Source: Sandaracinus amylolyticus (GTDB taxonomy: Bacteria > Myxococcota_A > Polyangia > Polyangiales > Sandaracinaceae). Taken from it: a stretch of 64,000 nt of DNA. The stretch is taken from contig NZ_CP070225.1 in the NCBI RefSeq assembly GCF_021631985.1, forward strand, positions 5,270,001 to 5,334,000, written 5' to 3'. Under the pieces are notes generated by a model. That model saw only the letters and a list, made by a program, of their open reading frames with translations. It searched no databases and had not been told where the DNA came from. Below, piece after piece: positions 25,951-34,000 of this stretch (the first letter of the stretch is position 1; each line of letters starts with the position of its first letter). Position numbers and translations under genes: made by a program.

Positions 25951-27648
25951 ATGCGCTTTCGCTCCCTCACCGCGCTCGCGGTGCTCTCGCTCGCCGCGTG
26001 CGACGGGTCGCTGCTCGATCCACGCGGCAGCGGTCCCGGCACGGTCGACGGCTGGGGTCCAGACGGCCCGAGCGGTCCAGGTGGCCCCACGGTCCCCGCC
26101 GAGCCGGGTCGCGTGACCATGCGCCGGCTCAACCGGAGCGAGCTCGACCACACGGTCCGCGACCTGCTCGGCCTCGAGCACCCGGTCAGCACCGACTTCC
26201 CCGCCGACGATCGTGGCTACGGCTACGACAACAACGGCGACGTGCTCTCGACCTCGGCGCTCCACGTCGAGCTGCTCGCGAGCAGCGCGGAGGAGTGGAT
26301 CGACGAGGCGCTCGGCACGACCGAAGCGCCCGGTCCGGGCCGCGAGCGCATCCTGACGTGCGACGCCGCGACGGGCGGTGAAGCGTGCGCGCGCACCATC
26401 CTCACCGCGTTCACCCGCCGCGCGTGGCGCCGCCCCGCGACCGAGCCCGAGCTCACCCGACTGCTCGGGATGAACACGATCGCGCAGATGCACGGCGACG
26501 GCTGGCCCGAGGGCGTCCGCCTCGCGCTGATCGCGACGTTGATCTCGCCGCACTTCCTCTACCGCGTCGAGCTCGACGATCCCGCGGTCACCGGCCCCGA
26601 GCGCGTCTCGGACTACGAGCTCGCGTCGCGCCTCTCCTACTTCCTCTGGGCGAGCGCGCCCGACGACGAGCTGCTCGACCTCGCGGAAGAGGGCGGGCTC
26701 CACGACGAGACGATCCTGCGCGCGCAGGCCGAGCGCATGCTCGACGACGACCGCGCGCGCTCGCTGGTCGACGACTTCGCGGGGCAGTGGCTCTACACGC
26801 GCCTCGTCCCCGAGCACGACGCCGACGACGCGACGTTCCCCGAGTGGACGCCCGATCTCGCGCGCTCGGCGCAGGGCGAGATGGAGCGCTTCTTCGCGGC
26901 GTTCCTCGAGGAGGATCGGCCGGTCGAGGAGATGCTCACCGCGGGCTTCGGGTTCGTCGACGATCGCCTCGCCGCGCACTACGGCGTCGAGATCCCGACC
27001 GACGCGACGCGCGACGAGCAGGGCTTCGCGCGGGTGATGCTCCCCGACACGCGCAGCGCGGGCCTCCTCTCGCGCGCCGGTGTGCTCGCCGTGACCTCGC
27101 AGCCGAACCGCACCTCGCCGGTGAAGCGTGGTGTGTGGGTGCTCGAGCAGATCCTCTGCTCGCCGCCGCCGCCCCCGCCGCCCGGCGTCGAAGGGCTCGA
27201 GGCGACCGAGCCGCGCGAGGGCGAGACGCTGCGCGAGCGCTTCGAGCGGCACCGCAGCGATCCGGTCTGCGCGTCGTGCCACTCGGTGATGGATCCGATC
27301 GGCTTCGGCCTCGAGCGCTACGACGCGATCGGTCGTTATCGCGAGACCGACAACGACGGCGCGATCGACGACAGCGGGCTCCTGCCGGGCTTCGGCGACT
27401 TCACCGGCGCGAGCGAGCTCGGCGCGATGATCTCGAGCGACCCGCGCTTCCCGCGCTGCGTGACGCGCCAGATGATGACCTACGCGCTCGGCCGCGGTGT
27501 CGAGCACCGCAGCGACGAAGCGTGGGTCGACCTGCTCACCGAGGACATGCTCGCGAACGGCGGGACGCTGCGCGCGCTGGTCCTCGAGATCGTGACGAGC
27601 CCCCCGTTCCGCATGCGTGGCGCCGATCACGGCGCGGAGGACGAGTGA
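25951..27648 (+). CDS. DUF1592/DUF1588/DUF1585 domain lipoprotein (planctomycete-type cytochrome-like)
   Basis: A 565-residue exported protein with lipobox SLAAC (Cys17) and a Gly/Pro-rich linker. The domain order is the DUF1587 start (MRRLNRSELDHTVRDLLG), DUF1595 (FTRRAWRRPATEPEL), DUF1592 (ELASRLSYFLWASAPDDELL), DUF1588 (NRTSPVKRGVWVLEQIL) and DUF1585 at the C-terminus (VTRQMMTYALGRG). One c-type haem motif, CASCH, lies near residue 446 after a poly-Pro stretch. These proteins are always paired with a DUF1552 protein and are thought to act in periplasmic oxidation, but no reaction is established. Confidence 0.9.
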   Translation: MRFRSLTALAVLSLAACDGSLLDPRGSGPGTVDGWGPDGPSGPGGPTVPAEPGRVTMRRLNRSELDHTVRDLLGLEHPVSTDFPADDRGYGYDNNGDVLSTSALHVELLASSAEEWIDEALGTTEAPGPGRERILTCDAATGGEACARTILTAFTRRAWRRPATEPELTRLLGMNTIAQMHGDGWPEGVRLALIATLISPHFLYRVELDDPAVTGPERVSDYELASRLSYFLWASAPDDELLDLAEEGGLHDETILRAQAERMLDDDRARSLVDDFAGQWLYTRLVPEHDADDATFPEWTPDLARSAQGEMERFFAAFLEEDRPVEEMLTAGFGFVDDRLAAHYGVEIPTDATRDEQGFARVMLPDTRSAGLLSRAGVLAVTSQPNRTSPVKRGVWVLEQILCSPPPPPPPGVEGLEATEPREGETLRERFERHRSDPVCASCHSVMDPIGFGLERYDAIGRYRETDNDGAIDDSGLLPGFGDFTGASELGAMISSDPRFPRCVTRQMMTYALGRGVEHRSDEAWVDLLTEDMLANGGTLRALVLEIVTSPPFRMRGADHGAEDE

Positions 27649-28997
27649 TGTCGGCGTGGAGCAAGAAGAAGCTGGGGCGCCGGTTCTTCCTCGGCGGTGC
27701 GGGCGCGGCGATCGCGCTGCCGTTCCTCCCCTCGGCGGTGCGGATGCTCGAAGGACGTGGCACCGCGCACGCGGATCACGCGTCGTGCGAGACGCCGAAG
27801 CGGCTGCTCGCGTGGTACGTGCCCTGCGGCATCCACATGGCCGCGTGGCGCCCGACGTCGACGGGACGCGACTTCGCGCTGCCGGAGATCCTCCAGCCGC
27901 TCGAGCCGGTGCGCGGGAAGATGAACGTGCTGACCGGCATCGCGAACATGCCGGCGCGCCCCGACGGCCCGGGTGATCACGCCGCGGGCACCGGCTCGTT
28001 CATCACCGCGACCCACGTGGTGAAGACCGAGGGCTCCGACATCCGCAACGGCGTCTCGATGGACCAGGTCGCGGCGACGCACCTCGGATCGTGCACGCGC
28101 TTCGCGTCGCTCGAGCTCGGCATCGACGGCGGTGGGCCCGCGGGCGGATGCGACTCCGGCTACTCGTGCGCGTACGCGCGCAACGTGAGCTGGAGCGGAC
28201 CGCAGACGCCGATGCCGAAGATGACCGACGTGCGCGCGGTGTTCGATCGCCTGTTCGACGGCTTCGATCCCACCGCGTCGCTCGCCGAGATCGAGCGCCG
28301 CCGCGCGTACCGCACGAGCGTGCTCGACGTCGCGCTCGAGGACGCGAATTCGCTGCGCCCGCGCCTCGGCACCACCGATCAGCGCAAGCTCGACGAGTAC
28401 CTCACGGCGGTGCGCGAGGTGGAGCTGCGCATCTCGTCGGAGGAGACGCTGGTGTGCGAGGTCCCGGGGCGCCCCGCGGAGGACCTCGATCTCACCGCGC
28501 GAATCGACGTGATGAGCGACCTGCAGGCGATCGCGATGCAGTGCGATCTCACGCGCGTCATCACGTTCATGATGGCGAACGCGGGCAGCAACAGGAGCTA
28601 TCCGTTCCTCGGCATCGGCGACGGGCACCACAGCCTCTCGCACCACCAGGGCAACGCCGAGAACCACCGCAAGCTGACGCTGATCGATCGCTGGGAGATG
28701 GAGCGCTTCTCGTACTTCCTCCAGAAGCTCGACTCCATCGAGGAGCCCGGCGGCGGCACGCTGCTCGACACCTGCGCGGTCTTCCTCTCGAGCGAGATCT
28801 CGGACGGCGATCGCCACAACCACGACGACATGCCGATCCTCGTCGCCGGCACTGCGGGCGGCGCGTGGGAGACCGGTCGTCACGTCGTCTACGACGGTCG
28901 CCCGCCGGTCGCGAACCTGTTCACGACGCTGCTCAACGCAGTCGGCGTCCCCTCGACGCGCTTCGGCGACGACGGCACCGGTCCGCTCACGATCTGA
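27648..28997 (+). CDS. DUF1552 domain protein, Tat-exported
   Basis: A 449-residue protein with a twin-arginine signal (GRRFFLGGAGAAIALPFLP at about 10-28). The rest is a sulfatase/DUF1501-like alkaline-phosphatase-superfamily fold: LLAWYVPCGIHMAAW, GDHAAGTGSFITA, DGHHSLSHHQG and SSEISDGDRHNHDDMPILVAG carry the His/Asp residues likely to bind metal. The start ATG overlaps the stop of the DUF1592 gene by one base (TGATG), so the pair is translationally coupled and both products go to the periplasm. Tat export fits folding with a metal cofactor inside the cell. Function is unproven for the whole family. Confidence 0.9.
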   Translation: MSAWSKKKLGRRFFLGGAGAAIALPFLPSAVRMLEGRGTAHADHASCETPKRLLAWYVPCGIHMAAWRPTSTGRDFALPEILQPLEPVRGKMNVLTGIANMPARPDGPGDHAAGTGSFITATHVVKTEGSDIRNGVSMDQVAATHLGSCTRFASLELGIDGGGPAGGCDSGYSCAYARNVSWSGPQTPMPKMTDVRAVFDRLFDGFDPTASLAEIERRRAYRTSVLDVALEDANSLRPRLGTTDQRKLDEYLTAVREVELRISSEETLVCEVPGRPAEDLDLTARIDVMSDLQAIAMQCDLTRVITFMMANAGSNRSYPFLGIGDGHHSLSHHQGNAENHRKLTLIDRWEMERFSYFLQKLDSIEEPGGGTLLDTCAVFLSSEISDGDRHNHDDMPILVAGTAGGAWETGRHVVYDGRPPVANLFTTLLNAVGVPSTRFGDDGTGPLTI

Positions 28998-29015
28998 TCC
29001 AAGACGAAGATCGGC

Positions 29016-29084
29016 TCGCCCGCCGGTCTCTACCGTCCGCGCGCTTCCCGCGCTCCCCTCCGGGACCGGCGGGACGAGCACTCC
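29016..29084 (+). terminator. Nested hairpin, second member of repeat family 2
   Basis: Arms of about 15 bp (GCTCGCCCGCCGGTC against GACCGGCGGG-A-CGAGC, with one bulged A) enclose an inner GCGCG...CGCGC hairpin. It begins about 20 bp after the DUF1552 stop. The outer ends match the element at 6408-6480 (ATCGGCTCGC at the left, CGAGCACTCCGG at the right), while the stem sequences differ with compensating changes. It is therefore conserved as a structure. Confidence 0.65.
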
Positions 29085-29093
29085 GGTAGGGAC

Positions 29094-30209
29094 TCACGTC
29101 GCGGCGCTCGCCTCGCGGTGGGCGCCTCTCGGCTTCCAACGGAAGAGCCCGCGTCGCTCGCCATGCGGCGCCGCGGGCTCGCCCAGCACGTCTTCCACGT
29201 AGAGCATGCGGACCGCGACCACGACGACGACGAGCAGCGGCGTCGCGACGAGCACGCCGACCGGCCCGACGTAGACGACGGTCGCGAGCTGCGCGAGCAC
29301 CACGAGCGCGGGCGGCAGGTTCACCGCGCGCGACTCGACCACGGGATCGAGCAGGTTCGTCTCGAGGAACTGGATCACGACGTAGAGCACGACGACCTGC
29401 AGCGCCTTCTCGGGCCCCTGCAGGAACGCGACGGCGACCGCGGGCAGCAGCGCGAGGATCGCGCCGATGAACGGGATGAACGCGAGCGCGCCGGTGATCA
29501 CGCCGATCGGCAGCGCGAGCGGCACGCCCAGCAGCGCGAGCCCCACGCCGAACGCGACGCCGATCACCGTCATGAGGAAGAGGCGCGCGGCGAACCACGA
29601 GCGCAGCGTGCCCACCGTCTTGTGGATCACCTCGCGCAGCCGATCGCGTCGCGCGCGCGGCGCGAGCATCAGCACACCCTCGACGTAGCGCCCCGGCGTG
29701 GCCGCGAAGAAGATCGCGAGGAAGATCACGATCACCGTGTCCGCGAGCAGGCCGAGCCCGCTCGCGACACCGCGCTGGACCGAGCCCAGCATGTCGCCCG
29801 AGCGCTCGGCGATCTGATCGTCCATCCCGCCGACGCGCTCCCGGATCCGACGCGCCATCGGCGTCTCCTCGATCCACGTGCGCGCGCGCTCGACGCCGTC
29901 GCGCACCGCGACCTCGAGGTCGTCGAGCTGCGCCGCGATCTGGGGGCCGGTCCACATCGAGAACGCGACGACGAGCCCCACCAGCGCGACCAGCGTGAGC
30001 CCGAGCGACGCGCGATAGGGCAGGTGCAGGCGGCGCGAGATCGCGCTGGCGACCGCCCACATCGCGACGCCGAGGAGCAGCGCGCACGCCACGACTGCGG
30101 CGTAGCGCATCAACGGGGCGCCGAGGACGTACGCGAGCGCGACCCCGCCGAGGCCGATCACGATGATCTTCGCCGCGCGGACGGCGCCCTCACGCGTGTC
30201 GTCGGTCAT
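29094..30209 (-). CDS. AI-2E family transporter (PerM/DUF20 permease)
   Basis: Integral membrane protein of 371 residues. The topology is typical of the family: two or three N-terminal helices (IIVIGLGGVALAYVLG, AAVVACALLLGVAMWAV, LTLVALVGLVVAFSMW), a soluble segment of about 90 residues, then five more helices including the conserved FIPFIGAILALLPAV and the DPVVESRAVNLPPALVVLAQL block. Members export small molecules or ions, and quorum-signal export applies to only some of them. ATG 30209 places the first helix at residue 12. It appears monocistronic. Confidence 0.88.
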   Translation of the reverse strand: MTDDTREGAVRAAKIIVIGLGGVALAYVLGAPLMRYAAVVACALLLGVAMWAVASAISRRLHLPYRASLGLTLVALVGLVVAFSMWTGPQIAAQLDDLEVAVRDGVERARTWIEETPMARRIRERVGGMDDQIAERSGDMLGSVQRGVASGLGLLADTVIVIFLAIFFAATPGRYVEGVLMLAPRARRDRLREVIHKTVGTLRSWFAARLFLMTVIGVAFGVGLALLGVPLALPIGVITGALAFIPFIGAILALLPAVAVAFLQGPEKALQVVVLYVVIQFLETNLLDPVVESRAVNLPPALVVLAQLATVVYVGPVGVLVATPLLVVVVVAVRMLYVEDVLGEPAAPHGERRGLFRWKPRGAHREASAAT

Positions 30210-31051
30210 CGCGGAGAGCACCAAGCGCGAAGCGTGCCGCGAGGGAAGGATTGGAGAGTGCCAATCGAAGGGTGGCAGTCGGGAATCGTGAGATCGATTC
30301 TCGCACTGGCACGTCGATAGGCACTCTGCTAACTCTGCGACTCGCTCCGTTCTGCTCTCACCGACGCGACGGAGGTCCACTGCATGCGCTCCCACTCCCT
30401 CACATACGTGATCGGGTGCAGCGATCCTCGGATCGGCTGCAGCGGCACCCGCACGTTGCTCGTTCGAGCGTTGCCCGTTCGAGCGTTGCTCGCTCGAGCA
30501 ACGTTCGTCTGGTGAGCCGCGTCGCGGAGCTCGTGCTGCACCTGGATCCCCTGGCTCTCGCGCTCGTCTGAGCGCCTCTCGATCGCGCTTCCGCGCTCGT
30601 GAGGCGCGGCGAGCGCGGCACCGCGTCATCGAAGCGGCCCCTCCGGTGGGAGCGGCCGGACGCGGCGCCCGGTCTCCGTCGAGCCACCCGGCGCGTGGTC
30701 TTCTGGCCGCGCGCCGCGGAGACCTTCGGGCGCGTCGTCTCGAGCGATCGAGACGGCGCAGCGTCTTCGTCGCCTACGGATCCAGGCGCGCTCGTGCCCT
30801 CGCGCTCCGGCGTGCGATGCAGCCGCGCGGACGATTCCGCTGTCCGCGCGGCTCGACGACGTCGTGTGTCCACCACACGGCGTGCATGCCCCGCAGCGCA
30901 CGAGCGCCCATGCGCTCCGAGCCGCGGCTCACCACACGAACACCGAGCATCGCAGTCGCGACTCCCACGCTCGTCGGGGGGGCGTGCGATTCGATGCTTG
31001 CGTACGACCGGGCTCCGGCCCGCACACTCCTCCCAACCGAACGGCGTCGCC
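30210..31051. other. 842-bp gap with short tandem repeats, no gene supported
   Basis: Frames stay open through the region because of composition, but none shows domain-like sequence. It contains spaced inverted repeats near the permease end (AGAGTGCC 30255-30262 with GGCACTCT 30320-30327; GAATCG...CGATTC near 30284-30299) and a 15-bp triple repeat at 30454-30498. Codon-phase bias looks lost compared with genes on either side. A non-coding RNA or decayed gene is possible. Confidence 0.4.
30454..30498. repeat. Three 15-bp tandem repeats
   Basis: Units CGTTGCTCGTTCGAG, CGTTGCCCGTTCGAG and CGTTGCTCGCTCGAG follow each other exactly, and CAACG after the last copy is complementary to the start of the unit. 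Period 15 and self-complementary TCGAG-type cores could form alternative hairpins. Confidence 0.85.
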
Positions 31052-34000
31052 GTGCCCGTCCTCCTCTTCCAACGCCTGCTCACGAGCACGGTGGATCGCG
31101 ACGATCTGCCGGCGTTGCGCACGCTCGCGTCGCTGCCGATCCCGGAGCGAGCGCCGTGGCTCGGTGCGCTCGCGCCCGCGCTCTCGCACCCCGACGTCGA
31201 CGTGCGCGTGGCTGCGGTGCGCGCGCTCGCCGGCGCTCGCGGGCGCGTGGGATTCCTGCGCATCGCGGACGCGCTCGACGACGACGACGACGCGGTGCGG
31301 ATCGCGGCCGTCGAGTCGCTGCGCGCATCGAGCGCGGGCCTGCCCGCCGCGTGGGCGCTCGCGATCTTCCATCGCGATCCCGCGGTGCGCCGCGCCGCCG
31401 TCGCAGGCGCGCCGCCGCTCGGCTGCGAGTCGCTCGAGCTGCACCTGCTCCCCGATCCCGCGTGCGCCGACCACGTCACGTTGCCCACCGTGCCGCGCGC
31501 GATCGGGCCCATCCTCGCGCACGTCCGAAGCGGCGTGATGAGCGCGGAGCGGGCGCGCGGGTGGATCGAGGCGAACCTCGGCGTGCAGCTCCTCAACGAG
31601 CTCCTCGTCGTTCGCTACCGCACCCCCGCGGAGATCGATCCGATCCTCGACGGCGACGATCCCGGGGTCGCGCACGACGACACGCTCGAAGAGCTGATCG
31701 AGCTCTTCTTCGACCCCGAGGTGGAGCCCGCGCGCTGCGCGAGCGTGCTGCGCACCGTGCGCGCGATGCTGCTCGCGCGCGCCGACACCCACCGGCGCGC
31801 GGCGGCCGCGCTCTACGCGATCCTGCGGCGTACCGGCAAGCTTCCCGCGGCCGGGGCGGCGATGCTCGGCGCGCTCTATCCCGCGGCGCTCGCCGATGTC
31901 CGTCTCTCTCGCGCGCTGCGCGTCGCGGCGCTCGAGGGGCCACTGCAGTGCGGAGACGCGGTGCCCGCGCTCGCCGCAGAGGCCGTCGACGCGCTGCTCG
32001 GCGGCGATCTCGTGCGCACGCCCGAGGGCGCGCTCGATCTCCGAGCGCTCGCCGCGATCTTCACGGTGGCGCGCGGCGTCGACGTCGCGACCGTGATCGC
32101 GCGGATCGGCGAGCGCGAGATCATCGACGCGTTCCGGAGCGATGCGCGACGCGCAGCGCCGCTGATCGCACGTGCGCCCTCGCTCCTTCCGGCGCTGATG
32201 AGCGCGATGCCCGAGCAGCGCGCGCTCCTGGTCGCGCTCGCGATCGCGGCCACGCCGACCGACGACGTCACGCTGCCCGCCGGGGTCGACGGCGCGCTCG
32301 CGATCGAGATCGCGCTCGCGCTCGACGCGCTGCGCGTCTCGGACGAGGCACGGCTGACCGCGGCGAAGGTCGATCGCGCGGTCGAGATGCTCGGCGGGCA
32401 GGTCGCGGTCGCGCCCGCGGCCCTGCGCGCGCTGCTCGTCGCGCTCGTCGATCACGCGGACGCGAAGGGCTCGCCGCTGCTGCTCGATCTGCTCGGCGAC
32501 GCCGCGCGGCGCGTCGGCGCCGACCCGTGGACCGAGGCTGCGCTCTCGCTCGAGCTGCACCGCCTCGTCGCGCTGGTCGTGCTGCTCGGCCACGTCACGA
32601 GCCTGCCCTTCGCGAAGGAGCTCGCGCTCGCCCACGCGCTCGCCGAGCACGACGATCCCGCGCTGCGCGGGTGGGCCGCGAGCCGCGTGCCCCGCCCTGC
32701 CCTCGAAGATCCCTCCTCGATCACGGTGGGCTCGCTCGACGAGCGCCAGATCGCGCGGATCGCCGACGCGACCACCGCGGGCGATCTGCTCGATGCGCTG
32801 CGTCCCGCGCTGACCGCACCACGCCGCGGCCTCGTCGCGGTGCTCGCGGCGCGTCGTCCGATCGTCTCGCCCGTCGTGTGCGCGGCGTTGCTCGCGTCGC
32901 ACGACGATCCTGCCGCGGTGGCGCGCGAGCTGGTGCGCTGGTCCGCGCCCACCGGCGCGTTCCGCACCGAGCTCGACGCGGAGATGGTCCGCCGCTGGCG
33001 CGGCCGTCACGACGTGCTGCCGGTGCTCGCCAACGCATGGCTGCACCTCTTCGAGGCGCACGCGTTCGCGCTGATCGAGCGGCTCGCCGCGGGGACCGAC
33101 GGAGTGCTCGGCGCGATCGCGGCGGCGCGCACGCTGCCCGCGCCGATCCTCGCGCAGCAGATCTGGGCCGGCGTGGCGACCGTCGCGGAGATGTGGCGAT
33201 GGCGCGATCGCACGCGGCTCGAGGAGCTGGCGACGCCCGCGCTCTTCGACCTCGCGCTCTCCGAGCTCGACACCGACCTCGGCGACATGGCGGCGCGCCT
33301 GCTCGTCTCGTGCGGCGTGGTCGCGCCGACGTTGCTCGCGGAGCGAACGCCCGCGATCGTCGCGCTGCTCCCGGATCTCCCCGAGCGCACGCGCGAGCGG
33401 CTCGTGTCGATCGCGAGCGCACGCGGCCTCGCGCCGTCGCGCCGCGCGCCGCGCCCCCGCATCACGTCGACCGAGCTCGACGAGATCGCGCGCATCAAGA
33501 GCCTCGCCGATCTCGATGCCCTCGCGCGCGAGTGCGAGGGCACGGTCGAGCCGCTGGTCCAGGAGGCCGCGCTCGCGCTGCTCCTGCGCGGTGCGGGCGC
33601 CGGTGAGCGACGCATCGCGCAGCTCCTCGAGCGCGAGCCCGGCGTGCCCTGCGCGAGCGCGCTCGCGGCGGCGGTGGACTTCTTCGAGTCGGAGGCCGCG
33701 CTCGACGTCATCGAGGCGATGGTGCGCGCGCGTCGCGGCGCGGGCGCCGACGCGGAGCTGCGGTTCCGGCTCGCGGTGTCGCTCGCGCGGCTCGGTCGCG
33801 CCGATCTCGCCGACGTCGCGCTCGACGCGGCGTGTGATCCGACGCCGCCGATCGGGTGGATGCGCGAGAGCGACGTCGAGCGGCTCGAGGCGCTGCGCCC
33901 CCTGCTCGTGGTCGCGTGCGCGCTCGCGCGCTCTCCGCATCCCCACGCGTACACGCGCGCGGTGCGGACGCTGATGGCGCGCGCGTACGACCCGACGGTC

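Noticed and set aside
30454-30498. 15-bp tandem repeats as a possible CRISPR array
   Set aside because: Units abut directly with no spacers and are too short; no cas genes are in the window.
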